DNA from: Sialis fuliginosa
Taxonomy: Eukaryota; Arthropoda; Insecta; Megaloptera; Sialidae
DNA: 64,000 nucleotides
NCBI GenBank assembly: GCA_961205875.1
Contig: OY540817.1
Location: 8,157,001-8,221,000 of the forward strand
Direction: 5' to 3'
The notes below the pieces were generated by a model that was given only the letters and a program-made list of their open reading frames with translations, did no database searches and was not told the origin of the DNA. A program made the translations under genes and the position numbers. Shown in pieces: positions 44,801 through 56,171 of the stretch; positions within the stretch are counted from its first letter, which is position 1, and each line of letters starts with the position of its first letter.

Positions 44801-45399
44801 TGGTCTGATACCCGAATTAAAAAAAAAATAGCAAGGTTATACATTTTTATTTCGAAAAGTCAGTTGTTTAGAGAAAAACTTTCTCAACAAAATTTACTCA
44901 TTTTGGAGAGAAAACTATTATGATACACACAATTTCGACTCGTGGATGCTATCAAAATTGATATATTTTTTGTTATTTTTTGATGATAGCAAAAAATATT
45001 GAAGGTTAAAGAGTTTTTTACTGTCAAATTTTTGTCAAAGAGGTCAAGATTATACTTTTATTTTTTATTTTTTTTTTATTAATTCATTGAATAATTTTCA
45101 TATGTAAACTTATTGTTAAATTATATTCTACTTTTTTTTTCATGTTGTAATGAATATTGCAGGTGCTTATATTGAAAACTATCAAGTTAACATACAGAAA
45201 AAGAAGAAAAAAACAATGAAATTTGTTATAATTGACCTAGCAATATGTTTTAATTTCCAAACTGTTCAATACATTTTCAATTCAAATCATACTATTATTC
45301 ATTATATTTAAACCATCAAAAAATGATTTTTTCCTTGACAAGGGTACATATATAAACTTGGGTTCAATTATATTTTTAATTATTCATACATTTCCTAAA
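44801..45399. other. AT-rich non-coding DNA
   Basis: No features recognised. Confidence 0.4.
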
Positions 45400-45720
45400 T
45401 ACAATGGACGACGTCTTTGTAACAAAGACGGTAAATGTGCGCAGCTATAACGAACGCAATCGTTTGTCTTTGTCATAAAGCACGAACCAATCCCGTGACA
45501 ATAGAGTTGACAACATTTTGAATAATTCATTATAATTGAGTGCTGTTTCTAGTAGACGCTTTCGGGCAGTTATTTCTTATTGAAGATTCTAGAATAATGA
45601 CTACCATATAAAGCATGAATCAGACCAAATCGCGTTAAATATGCATTGGATGTGGTACGCAGAAGATGATATGCTAATTCAGAGTTTATGGAAATTATCC
45701 CCGTGTATATCAAACACCGT
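45400..45720. other. Higher-complexity island
   Basis: Contains 'gacgacgtctttgtaacaaagacg', in which GTCTTTGT-AACAAAGAC is a perfect dyad (near 45412-45430), then 'tgcgcagctataacgaacgc', 'caatcgtttgtctttgtcat' and 'acgctttcgggcagttattt'. CTTTGT/ACAAAG words match Sox/TCF-type cores. Without repeat relatives it is a candidate regulatory island. Confidence 0.3.
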
Positions 45721-45884
45721 ACAATCAGAATGTGATATTTAATAATGACTTATTTTATGATTGTTTGAATAAATAATTGATAATTTACATTTGTGCACTA
45801 ATTATATAGTTATGTCTTTTACCAATTGAGTTAATTTCATAAAACGATCAAAATTATTACTATTTCAAATGATTCATAATCAAA

Positions 45885-46735
45885 ATATCGGTATGGAGAA
45901 CCATACATGACGAACATGTTCTTTAATATTTAAAAAAATAATTTTTAATATATGTATGAGAAATTTCAATGGGATTTTTCAGAAATAAAACTCACCTTTG
46001 TATTATAAATATTAGTTTTCTAATGTCCTAATATCAAATATTGGTATAGAGAACCATACATGACTTACATGTTCTTTAATATTTTTAAAAATAATTTTTA
46101 ATATATGAGAAATTTCAATGGGATGTTTCAGATATAAAACTCACCTTTGTATTATAAATATTAGTTTTCTAGTGTCCTAATATCAATGATTTCCATGCTG
46201 TTTCTATATTTTAAATAATTTTGAAATATACATTTTTTGAAAAATTAATTAGTATTTAAAAATCAAATTTTGAGGGTAGCTTTCACCCCTTCGTTAGCTG
46301 TTTAGACACGTACAAATAATAAATGTCCCTTAGGTTCAATTGAACCACAAATGTACCAGGCCTTATCAAAATTAGTGAGATAATACTCACAACTTCCACT
46401 TTTTAGACGAGAAAAATTACAAAATTTCGAATATTTCCAAATCCTCTTAATCCAATTAGCACCAAAATCAGTAGGTCTGAAGTATTCAATGAGACAAACA
46501 GTTTCCCCAAAATAATTCAGATCGGTGCATTTTTACAAGTAGTTATCGTGAACGAAAGAAAATTCTACATCCAGACACACACACAAACAAACACAAATGT
46601 GGAAATCAACTTTTTTGTAAGTTTTGTAGGTAGTACAATCATAATCTGCTCTTATCTCAGACACGATTTTTCGACGGTATTACAATACTTCCATTTCTTT
46701 CAGAACATGGAAGTAAAACAGTTTGTATAAATTAA
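45885..46735 (+). repeat. Dispersed repeat, copy 2, with internal 150-bp tandem duplication
   Basis: Matches 4848-5585 block by block. Here the first segment occurs twice: AATATCGGTATGGAGAACCA at about 45883 and AATATTGGTATAGAGAACCA at about 46037. Both are followed by 'tacatgac', 'catgttctttaata', 'atttcaatggga', 'aaaactcacctttgtattat' and 'aaatattagttttcta'. The remainder runs to 'attacaatacttccatttct' and 'cagaacatggaagtaaaa'. The open frame at 46548-46730 lies within the repeat and is not a gene. Confidence 0.8.
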
Positions 46736-47279
46736 TAATAATAATAAAAGTTATATTGATATTGAAAATAAAATAAATAAAATTGAAATAATTGTTATTG
46801 AAAACGCATAAAATATAACGCAATATCTGGTTTTCGTTACATACAAATACTGTTGTTACTTAACTACTAAACCGATTTTAATTAAACATTAACTCTAACC
46901 TGACCAGATATCGTATCTACATATAAAAAAAAACTGCATGAAAATCGGGGGTTCTTGAGTTATCAGTGAAAAAAAGACAGATATGTAGATATATTTCAGA
47001 AATATTTTATAAATGTGGAGATGATATATTATAAACTAAATAATCTTAAATAAATTAATAAAAATATTCCTTAACGTTAACCGAAAATATAAAAAACAAA
47101 TATTTACATAGAAATATTTATTTTGATAATAAATTAAGTCGTTTAACACTTACCAAAGCAATTTCTTATTTAACCCTTTCCTTTGAAACGTTATTTACTG
47201 TGTACACATAAAATTGCTGTACCAATATTTGAACAGAAATTATAAATTACAGCGGCGTCTAAGATGCTCTTATTTTTAA
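46736..47279. other. AT-rich DNA with a retroelement-tail-like stretch
   Basis: The segment at 46845-46985 ('ctactaaaccgattttaatt', 'actgcatgaaaatcggggg', 'ttcttgagttatcagtgaaa') has the 'accgattttnatnaaa' wording seen in many insect repeat tails. Limits are unclear. Confidence 0.35.
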
Positions 47280-47480
47280 TTTAATAAAAACATAAAAAAT
47301 CACCGTTGCCATCCCCGAGACAAGAAAGTTGACTCCTGTTTTTCTCATTAAATTATTCTCCCCTGGCGATTATTTTTCCGAGATAAAAATATCATCTCCG
47401 GTGAATTTCTTAGACGCAATGTGTGCAAATCATTAGAGTGCATTTCACAAAGAATTAAATAATAATTCGCGATAAGGACC
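47280..47480. other. Higher-complexity island, candidate conserved element
   Basis: 'aaatcaccgttgccatcccc', 'gagacaagaaagttgactcc', 'cccctggcgattatttttcc', 'atcatctccggtgaatttct' and 'gcaatgtgtgcaaatcatta' (the last with a POU-like TGCAAAT) stand out from the AT-rich flanks. No frame or repeat partner. Confidence 0.3.
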
Positions 47481-48600
47481 CAATTTAAATCTGTATTTAT
47501 TTGTGTTAATGTATATATATGTTTGAATTTTGAATATCATGGATCATTTTTATTGAAAACAAGAAAATATGATTGAAAACATGAAAAGTGAAATTAAATA
47601 AATATTTATTTTAAAATCATTATAATTGAGAAGGGTGTTTTCTATTTATTTTTTAACCAGACGATATTTTTGTGAACAAAATTTTCCAATAAATATTTTG
47701 ACATTTAGTATCTTATAGTCCATCGGCTTTTTTCATAAACTATTTACTAAAGGCTGAAACTTTTTTTAAGTGATATTTATCCCCTAACTGATCAAATAAT
47801 GGAATGTTTGTGGGATAGGTATCCCTAATTTCTATATGTTGCAAAAAAATTCTAAAATAAAAATACAAATGAATGGTTAAAATTTTGGTATTTATTTTAT
47901 TCTTCTTCTTCTTCTTCTATGTGTTTTTTGTCAGCTGGATCTTGTCCTTTTCTGACAGATATTTTGTTATACATTCTTATTTAAGGAAAAAATTCCAGAC
48001 AACCCAAACACAATTTTGGGGGGTACAAAATAATATATAACAGCTTAATGACTAAAAAATTTAATAACGTATTGTTTACATCTCTATATAAAAAAAAAAA
48101 CAATATACAAATAGCCAAACCGATTAAACGGTGGTTAATATGTTTCAAACCACGAAGAAGAGATTGCAAGTGAGTACGAGAGAGAGAAAGGATTATGCAT
48201 ACGCGTGCGGTCAAGGGAAAGAGCTTGAAAGCTCCTTGAATTTTCAAATGTTAAAAAATTGCCGTAGATTAGAAAATGTTTGAAAAAAAATATTTTTTTT
48301 TCACCTTTCAAAAACAACTTTTCATTGAAAAGAAGTTAGCAGTAAAAAAAACATAAATAACACTCACTTATAAAAAAATATTATAATATTGCTCCTTTTC
48401 AATGAATACTGCAACATTTGTTTGAAAAGTTTATCTGCGAACAGCTGACTTTTCGAGATAAAAATTCGAAACATTTCATTTTGAACACCCAGTATATAAT
48501 TTTATTTATTTAGTTACCTAAAACCATTTTTCAGTGCCTTTTGATGTATTAATTCACTCTTATTAATATTAAAGAACGAAGAAGAATAAAAAAAATATAT
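47481..48600. other. AT-rich non-coding DNA
   Basis: A (CTT)n tract is at 47901-47918. The minus-strand frames at 47981-48317 are unsupported. A GAACACCCAGTATATA string near 48483 resembles the outer end of a foldback element (complement TATACTGGGTGTTC), but no partner was found. Confidence 0.4.
47901..47918. repeat. (CTT)n microsatellite
   Basis: Six CTT units. Confidence 0.9.
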
Positions 48601-48639
48601 ATAATGAAATCTGAGATCTCATTAAAAACAAATAACTGC

Positions 48640-48960
48640 ACATTGCATCATTATTATCCTACATTCTTTTATAAGAGCCGCCCCTGGCAATGTCAGGAAC
48701 AGGGGGCATCGAGCAGCATCACCCTCGTACAAGAAACGCCCAGCAGACTGCGCCCGTGTCAATTTCCGGTCGCATGTAACATTACAAGAGCACGAATACG
48801 CATCGGGCTCATAATTTGTAACTTTCATCATCATCGTCATCAAAGCAGCCGATTCTTCAGCGTGCGCCCGGATTGTGGCGGTTAACCCCCACCCACCCCA
48901 TTCTATACAATGCTCTAAATCTATTCACTGTTTTATATACGTATACGGCATATGATATGT
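48640..48960. other. GC-rich single-copy island with overlapping open frames
   Basis: One of the most GC-rich unique segments of the window ('agccgcccctggcaatgtc', 'acgcccagcagactgcgccc', 'tttccggtcgcatgtaac', 'tcagcgtgcgcccggattg', 'cggttaacccccacccacc'). Frames of 93 codons (48604-48885, plus) and 73 codons (48843-48622, minus) overlap on opposite strands. Neither has a known domain, and mutual openness argues against either. Candidate conserved regulatory element or an unrecognised exon. Confidence 0.35.
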
Positions 48961-49420
48961 GGGCCTTTCTTCGTTCGTTTCAATTTGCTGTCGTTGTAGT
49001 TTGGATTTGAATTTGTATGAGATGAAAATCTGATTTCTGTTGTGCAAACACATACACATACGCACACACATTCGTCTTTATGAATGTATTTATACGCACG
49101 CATACTTACTTAACATGTGTGTGTGTGTGTAGCTTCAGTGAACAGTGGTGGTTTGAAAATTTACGGTGTGATAATATTTATGAGCTGTCGGTGTGTTAAA
49201 TTGATTTCATGGTTTATTGTATACTTTTTTTGTATCGGTTTTAAGTTTATGTATGTATTTATAAAATCATGAGAATATCTTTGTATATGATTTATTTCCA
49301 CGTATTTACAGGGTTCTCCAGCTTTACTGATGTCAAATAAATTAGTGAATTTTGAAGAAACTATGATTTATTTGTGAAAAAAAAGATTTCAGTAAAAATA
49401 TTGCGTAGATAATACCACCC
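48961..49420. other. Non-coding DNA with a (GT)n tract
   Basis: A (GT)n microsatellite at about 49116-49130 and 'acgcacacacattcg' nearby. Nothing else was seen. Confidence 0.45.
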
Positions 49421-49424
49421 TCCA

Positions 49425-49640
49425 CCAATGGCGTACCGTAGGTTACTGCCGCCCGGGGCAGATGGCAAACTTGCACTATATGTTAAATATAAAAAATTGA
49501 AGACCTATTTTTTTCGAAATTGCCACTGGCAATCCACAATTTTGCGCCTTTCTAGTAATTTTGATACCTTTTTTTTTTAGTTGCAACCTCAAATTTGCCG
49601 CCCTTAACAAACTTCCGCCCGGGGTAATTGTCAGTAGTTA
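49425..49640 (+). repeat. Interspersed repeat with GCCGCCCGGGG words
   Basis: Contains AATGGCGTACCGTAGGTTAC, 'tgccgcccggggcagatggc', and later 'tttgccgcccttaacaaact' and 'tccgcccggggtaattg'. Such TGGCGTA...TTGCCGCCC combinations are common in insect interspersed repeats (hAT-like). The ends are not clearly inverted here, so class is only suggested. Confidence 0.4.
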
Positions 49641-50117
49641 CAGAGTTAGAGTGGGAGGGGACAAAGTAAAATAATAAATGGCACCATTTTTGAGTTTAAA
49701 AAAAATAAAAAATAGTACCAAATTCTACTTATTGAGATCTACATTTTTATATCCCCCACGTCTTGGTAGACAATTTTTTTGTTTTTTTTTTGGATTTGCT
49801 TAAAAGCCCCCTGCCGGCACCATTTTTTATTTAAAAAAAATTAGAAAAAGAATCAAATTCCGCTTGTTTGGTTATACATTAAACGTGTCACATGTCTTGG
49901 TATAAAAAAATAATATTTTTTTTACCTAGCTTTAGCTCCTTATTGCCCCCCACCCCCCTGAAAAATTATTTATTCGATAAATTTGTACATCTTTCACTAG
50001 AGAGCACCATTTTACATGTTCAATAAAAATTTCAAGTTTCTTACTTATATAGTTTACTAGGACAAACGGACGGACGGTCGACAAAGTGAGATTAATAGTT
50101 TCTTCGGAACCCTAAAA
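49641..50117 (+). repeat. Degenerate repeat ending like 1765-2219
   Basis: Three loosely repeated blocks ('ggcaccatttttgag', 'ggcaccattttttat' and 'gagcaccattttac' near 49680, 49816 and 50002) lead to 'ggacaaacggacggacggtc', 'gacaaagtgagattaatag' and TTCGGAACCCTAAAAA. This is the same right-hand terminus as the element at 1765-2219. The left terminus is missing. Confidence 0.5.
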
Positions 50118-50131
50118 AAAAGAAAGTATAT

Positions 50132-50272
50132 ATTGACTTTGGTAATTAAATTGATTAAATAAAGAGGTACTTGTTTTATTAGTATGATGAGTTTACAAAA
50201 AAGAAACCCATCAATCCAAAAAACAGTATACCTTGCTCTTATAAAGCGGTCAAGACTAGTGCCAGTACCATA
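50132..50272 (-). mobile_element. Truncated copy E of the GGTACTGGCACC-ended MITE family
   Basis: Inverted relative to copy B: 'actttggtaattaaattgat', 'gtacttgttttattagtatg', 'caatccaaaaaacagtatac', 'cttgctcttataaagcgg', then TCAAGACTAGTGCCAGTACC and ATA. Only one end (about 140 bp) survives. It abuts the repeat at 49641-50117. Confidence 0.75.
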
Positions 50273-51622
50273 TTTAAATCCAATACTTACCTAAGCCAGC
50301 TCTGTATTTCACACACATATATATATGTAAACATACAATCATAGATACAACATATATATATGAGTTGCAGAGGATATTCATTATGGTGTTTTGTTTCACG
50401 TCATTTGATTAGATATTTTAATATAACGTTTGTATGTATTTAATATTTTATGTACACAGACGTACCTATATTGTATACACACGTACACATGTTTATTTGT
50501 CAGAAACGTGATGTTGAAATGTTCTTGGTTGGTTTCAACAGAATCAACCTTTTCAGTGTTTAAATGAATTATTCGTTAACCCTTCTTGTGAATGGGATTC
50601 TGTTCAACTTGCCTATGGGGGATATTTTTGTTTTCGAAATCAATGCTATATCTTTTAGCACGTGAATCTGTCTCTATTTATCATTTTAATTAGATGTGAG
50701 TTGTTTGTGAGAAATAAGCCACCAAGCTTAAATTAAAACCTTTTTGAGGTAATTTAGGATGACGTTATACAACTTATGTTTTCATCAAGATATTATACAT
50801 TCTGTGATTTTCTGACGTAGACTGTCATACTTTCTCTCAAATATGTATGTTTATGAAAATAATAATATAAATACAAAACAAAATTTAATTTACCAAAAAA
50901 TTGTTTTATACTGTTCTTATGGTCGATCTCACCGCTTAACCTTAGCGATTATGGAACACATAAAAATTTTAAATTGTTGCACCAATGATTTAAGTGTTCC
51001 TTAAGCCGTTAAGTATCACCTAAATTTAAGTCCTAGCCAAAGTGATACTTTAGTTCCACTTAACCTTAAAACTGTACACAAAAATGAATATTGTAAACAT
51101 TTTTGATAAAATTATTGATGGCAATGATGCAGATATTATAGGTATAATAGTTTATGGCATTTCAAACCAAGTTTATTATGAATATAACTTTTTTTCATGA
51201 TATGTCAAAATTAACCTTTATAAAACTGTTTCGTTTAACAAAGCCTCCAGTGTTAAAATTATTTTTCTTTTTCAGGTAAGGATCTGTTCCAACATTGATT
51301 ACTTCTAAGAATTGTGAGTAAAATATAGAAAAAATTTTTTTTTTATTTAAAAATACAAGAAATGGAAATTGAAGACTCAAAAAAATTTTTTAAGAACATA
51401 TATTTGAGCTAGCTGATAGGAACCATTGTTAGTCGGAAATATTAATTTTAAAATATAAATATTCATTGCTCAACTGTTTCGGTTGATAGCGTAGAACTTC
51501 AGAAATTTCAAGGAATACGTTGAAGCAGGTTTCTGTCTATATAGTAATTTTCGAGATTACTTCAGTCAAACAAATACATACATATATACAAACATATTAT
51601 CTTTATACAATAGTGTAGACCA
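50273..51622. other. AT-rich non-coding DNA
   Basis: No supported features. The region around 50930-51070 has repeated CTTAACCTTA/ACTTAAC words ('ccgcttaaccttagcgatta', 'ccgttaagtatcacctaaat', 'agtgatactttagttccac') that look like a local, loosely inverted structure without clear borders. Confidence 0.35.
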
Positions 51623-51835
51623 GCAGTTCTCAAACTTATTTTGTTACAATTTTTTGAAAATTGCGAAACCCAATGTTTATACTTCATCCCCTCCCCACTT
51701 TATATTAGATATTAAACAAAATAAAAATTGTTTTATTGATACATATTCAAGCAAAATTTACGTTGTAAAAATAAGTAAAAAAATATAAAAAAACACTCGG
51801 AACCCTTTAATTTTTCCGTGGAACCAACTTAAAAA
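51623..51835 (+). mobile_element. hAT-like fragment (left end CAGCAGTTCTCAAACTTA)
   Basis: CAGCAGTTCTCAAACTTATT is a typical hAT-MITE terminus, followed by 'gcgaaacccaatgtttatac' and, towards the right, 'cggaaccctttaatttttcc'. A matching right end is not visible, so it is truncated or strongly diverged. Compare the intact hAT MITE at 193-604. Confidence 0.5.
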
Positions 51836-51947
51836 AACGTAAATAAAATATGTAGGCTGTAAATGTGTTCTATTATATACAGTGAAATGAATTACATTAA
51901 TTCACAAAAATTGCCATATGGAAGTAAAGCACAGCAATTTTTAACAT

Positions 51948-52320
51948 CCTTAGATATTATAAACGCAACGTCTCTCTGTCTGTCTATCTGTCAGTTAGTG
52001 CGCTTATCACTCAAAAACCATTTATCCGATTTACGTGAGTTTTTTTTTTAATTCATAGATACGTGCCAGGTTGTTTGTATATATTTTGTTACAATTGGTA
52101 ACATAAGGTATAAGCAGTGACGATAAATGTAAATCAAGTCGGAAAAAAGTTTGCCGCCAGCATGATCTTTTGCAATACGCTGCCTAAACCGTTAAATATT
52201 GAACAATATAATGTAGTATAAAGAATTGTGTAGAATAAAAAGATCTAAAATAAACTCCGCAATACCATATATATATCTAACATTTATATTTAAGCGAGCG
52301 AAGCCGTGGGCACAGTTAGT
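51948..52320 (+). mobile_element. Helitron-like non-autonomous element
   Basis: Begins TCCTTAGATATTATAAACGC, continues with a GTCT-rich tract, 'cagttagtgcgcttatcact' and 'aaccatttatccgattta', and ends 'taagcgagcgaagccgtggg' then CACAGTTAGT. The terminus is a degraded form of GCGGGCAACAGCTAGT found at the ends of insect Helitron-like repeats. The first 130 bp correspond to 3702-3830. No Rep/helicase. Confidence 0.55.
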
Positions 52321-53048
52321 ACCGTATGTACATATGAATACAGTAAGTATAAAAAGTATAACGTTTAAAGTGATGTAACGACATAATCATTCTCTTTAAA
52401 AACACATTAAAATTTAGTTAATCTGCTCGTAAAAACATGGTTTTGAATAAGAACCAAATCTGTGTAATTTTCAATTCCTCTTTAACAACTTGAATAATGT
52501 ATATTTTCATTTCTACCCATATCAGGGAAAAGAAAAGGGTTCGTTTAATTATTCAGAAGTGTACCTAAAAATAAACTAGTTCTGTGTATATCAATATTTA
52601 AAAAATCTATTTTTAATTTGTGTTTGTCATGGATGTTGAAAGGGTTTTTGTCAATATATATATAGATTCAAAATAAAATTAAATATTTAATCGTATTTTT
52701 ATTGTTATAGTTTTTTATATATGAGCACTGTGCACACATTATCGATTTGCGCTTATACATTTTTTGTTACTAAAATTAAAATCATTGTTAGGTATTTATT
52801 TTTTACAATAGAGAATGTATCACAACATAATTAAAGATATTATTAATTCATTTTAAAGTTTTTTTAACAACATGCTAATCTAAAGGATAGCGAGAGATAA
52901 TCAATTATACAAAACCAACATTTGGTTAATAAGTTCCAACAAGTAAAATTAGTTGATTAACAAGTGAAGGCTGTAATATATTTAAAAAAAACTGAGAAAA
53001 TGTGTTTTTTTAGTCGCTTAAACTACTAAATATGTATACAATAAAAAT
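52321..53048. other. AT-rich non-coding DNA
   Basis: Nothing recognised. Confidence 0.4.
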
Positions 53049-53426
53049 ATGTCACTGGAAATGTGTTTCGATTTCACAAGAAGTTGTTATTAGGAGCCTA
53101 ATATTTAGTATGAAACTATTAGGGTCGATCCAGACTATCGAGCCGGTCTCGCTCCAATTAAATATAAATAAACAATAAACTATGAAATCATTCACACTAT
53201 AGGTATTGGTCAGATCTCGGTCCAATCTCGCTCCGATACAGCATAATAGTGCAAAGAATATTTTACTTGAGTGTGATCGAACCTGGCATGGATTGTACCG
53301 AGACCGGCCCGTTAATGCAAATATCATAAGATTTGATTGAAGCGAGACCGGCTCGATAGTCTGGATCGACCATTAGGCTCCTGATGAGGGCTTCTTGTGT
53401 AATCGAAAAATGTGTCGAGTGACATT
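53049..53426. mobile_element. Inverted-repeat unit with hammerhead-like boxes in its arms
   Basis: A 378-bp unit bounded by ATGTCACT / AGTGACAT. Arms: 'cacaagaagt' and its partner, 'taggagcctaat', then GGTCGATCCAGACTATCGAG, 'ccggtctcgctccaat' (53124-53160), with only one mismatch to the complement of 53335-53371. In the right arm, on the plus strand, CTGATGA (53381-53387) is followed by 17 nt and GAAA (53405-53408). The left arm has GAAACAC intact (minus, 53069-53063) but the first box decayed to CTAATAA. CTGATGA...GAAA is the hammerhead two-box signature, though stem II pairs poorly here. The open frames on the minus strand are by-products of the arms. Confidence 0.6.
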
Positions 53427-53689
53427 GTTTTATTGTAATTAAGGTGGACATATTTCGTAAACGTTTTTATTTTGTTTGCATTTTAAAATTATATTACAGT
53501 AAAATTTAAAATTACAAAAATATATCTTTTGCAATTATATATAAAATTTAAGAATGTAGCATTATTAATTATGTATATTAATAATTCTTTCTTAGATTAA
53601 GAAAACATGATTTATTATTCAAGAATTAAAACAAACATTTATTTTCATACAAGATTTGTAAATTCATTTTAAAAATATAATAATATATT
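53427..53689. other. AT-rich non-coding DNA
   Basis: Nothing recognised. Confidence 0.4.
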
Positions 53690-54060
53690 TATGACAAAAG
53701 ATTTAAACAAATATCTCCCTTTGTCCATTACAACGACTCGAGCGTCAGTAACAAAAAATACAATTTGCAAACAAATATTTTTCCAACTTCTAAAAAGAAC
53801 CATCTGCATTATCGTTAAAGATAATAGCATTCCATGGAATACTTCATACGCGTTCTCACAATTGTGTATTTGCGTCGAATTTGCTATACCCCCGGGGGGT
53901 AGACTCTATTACGGGACTAGTTAGGGGTGGCATCAAAAGCCCCCCTGCTTGCTTATACAGAACAATTGAACCGGCGAAGATTTCAGCATATTCGATCTTG
54001 CCTTAACGAACAGTTTGTTATTTTAAAAGATAGTTTCTGATTGAGGTCACAGGTTTTCCC
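53690..54060. other. Higher-complexity island, candidate conserved element
   Basis: 'acgactcgagcgtcagtaac', 'accatctgcattatcgttaa', 'catacgcgttctcacaattg', 'ctatacccccggggggtaga', 'ggactagttaggggtggcat', 'caaaagcccccctgcttgct' and 'gaaccggcgaagatttcagc' occur. The 77-codon plus frame (53691-53924) lacks a domain. CCCCCGGGGGG is a GC palindrome that is very rare in this AT-rich context. Candidate regulatory island. Confidence 0.3.
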
Positions 54061-55110
54061 CTTTTTTCGTTTTCTGTTATTTTTTAATTTGCGTTCTATT
54101 TTGACGAAAACAAATAACAAACGAACGTCGCTAGTATTGAAATATGTTTGGGTAAATGAAATGTGTTCACATTTGTCTACAAGCGGTTTTGTGATGTTCT
54201 TTGAAAGCTAATTTACTATTTGCAATTGTTTTTTGTTGTTTCTATGCATACGTACTTATTTTGTAAATTAGGTTTTGAGTGTATGTAAATTTGTAAGTAC
54301 CTACTTACATCTGCTATGTTTCTCTTTTATCGAAATTTAAAATTTTTTATGAAAAGTAATTTTATATTAAACTTTTCAAGAAATATTATTATTGAAAATA
54401 AAAATTATTTTCAAAATTTTATCTAAATCAAGATACATGACATACAATAGTAAAAAAGCAAAATAAACAAAAAAATAGTAAACCTTCTTAGAAACAAAAT
54501 AATTTAATTTTTTTAAACTATTTAATCCTTAATCACCTAAGGTGCGATCATAGGGACACCATGCATTTTTGTTATCATTGTATCTCAATAGGAACCTATA
54601 AGTTTTAGATTTTTGTACTCTCGTTCACTTTCTAACCGTGCACTTTTATACCAAATTCAAAATATAAACCTAAAGGTCCACTGGCCCCATATAACTCTGA
54701 TTAATACTAAATCGTTTATTAAATTTCATCTTAATATATAAAAACATCAGGCCTAAACCACTAGACGTATCGAAACCATATTCACACCATATTTTCGTTT
54801 GGTACTCCGTTAGGGTCGAGATATTTACGAAAATGTGTATTTATGGTCTATTTTTAAACAAATTATTTTTGGGGTGAAATATTAACTCCCATGTGAAACC
54901 GGGATGGGTCCACTTATAACTGTATAAAAATGAATGGGTTCTCAAGATATTAAATAAAACTATTTTTGGACATATTTTTTTGTAAAGGGGGGTTGTAGCT
55001 CTCTCACGAACCAGAGACATGTCCATCTTAATTTTTTTGCTAAAAATAACTTATTTTTATATCTACTATTAAAGTTTAGCACGTCATGCGTCAGTCCTGG
55101 ATCACCCTAT
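54061..55110. other. Non-coding DNA, probable old repeat in second half
   Basis: From about 54540 to 55110 the wording ('gtgcgatcatagggacaccatg', 'ctggccccatataactctga', 'ttagggtcgagatatttacg', 'gcgtcagtcctggatcaccc') looks like an interspersed repeat ending GGATCACCCTATA, which resembles a TATAGGGTGATCC-type terminus. No matching opposite end was found. Confidence 0.35.
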
Positions 55111-55736
55111 ATATATTATATAATTAACTTCGTCTTTCTAATAGATTGCGTTTCGAAATTTTAATTCGTGTCACATTAAAAATTAATAATGTCAACTAAT
55201 AAACAAATATCACATGCAATAATCAACTTTTATAAACATTTAAATTAGTTAATAATAGCTTCTTAATATTCACAAAACCAATAAAAATAAAATTTACGCC
55301 GTATTAAATTATTTTCTTATTGTTAGTAATAACACAATACAACGTTAATAACTTGTAAATCCTTAGATGTTAATTTACTTTGAAGAGAAGTGTTGATAGA
55401 GGAGAGATTCTATATTGTTTATGTACGCATTAGTTCCTGTAACATAAGTAAATCTACGTACACCTGGCAAATTTGTAAGGGAGAACTTATAAAGTTTACA
55501 TAGAAAACAATTTTGTTTGAGAGTCATAGATTGAAATCCAATCTGATTCAAAATTCTATTATTGAAGCTTATCGAGTAATCTATAGGTAGATACTCATTA
55601 TTGTAAGTTATTTCTTGTTATTATAAATTAAGCTTTTAGTTTATAATTATTATATTAATTAACTTAAAAAATTAGGGCTAAATTAAAAGTCATTTAACCC
55701 TCTCTGTCTCATCATATTAGTAGAAGTGTGTGTTTA
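55111..55736. other. AT-rich non-coding DNA
   Basis: Nothing recognised. Confidence 0.4.
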
Positions 55737-56115
55737 TAAGGTACTGGCACTAGTCTTGGACAGTACTCTAGTATTGGACACTTGTTTAATTGAATGTACT
55801 AAATTATAAATATGTGTTGATATTTTATTACTGCCATAACTCAATCATAATCTAGAGACACTCAACTGTTAAAAAAAACTTAATTTGATGACAATCGGCC
55901 AATGTGTGTCAATTTAAACTAATTATTAGTATAATCTATTAATAATTATTATATTATCATAGCATCTGCTTTACATTGTTTCAAATTTTACAAGACTTTA
56001 TTTTATACCTTTTGTGTCGTAGTGTTTATCATTTTGTAATCATTAGCAAGTGTCCATCAGTGGGTGCAGATTACTGGAGAAAAAACATAAAATAAAAATA
56101 TATTTACAGACTTTT
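55737..56115 (-). mobile_element. Copy F of the GGTACTGGCACC-ended MITE family, one end missing
   Basis: Inverted relative to copy B: starts TAAGGTACTGGCACTAGTCTT, then 'aatatgtgttgatattttat', 'tactgccataactcaatcat', 'cttaatttgatgacaatcgg', 'gtgtcgtagtgtttatcatt', 'tgtaatcattagcaagtgtc' and 'attactggagaaaaaacata'. It stops within 'tatttacagacttttg', so the opposite terminus is lost. The internal GATGACAATCGGCCAA and GTGTCGTAGT blocks also occur in copy G. Confidence 0.75.
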
Positions 56116-56171
56116 GTACACGAATCGCTGGGGTAAATGTAAATATTTGTGGTAAAAATATTTTGAAATTC

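Noticed and set aside
48604-48885. 93-codon plus-strand frame in the GC-rich island
   Set aside because: An overlapping 73-codon frame is open on the opposite strand and neither has a domain; kept only as part of a candidate island.
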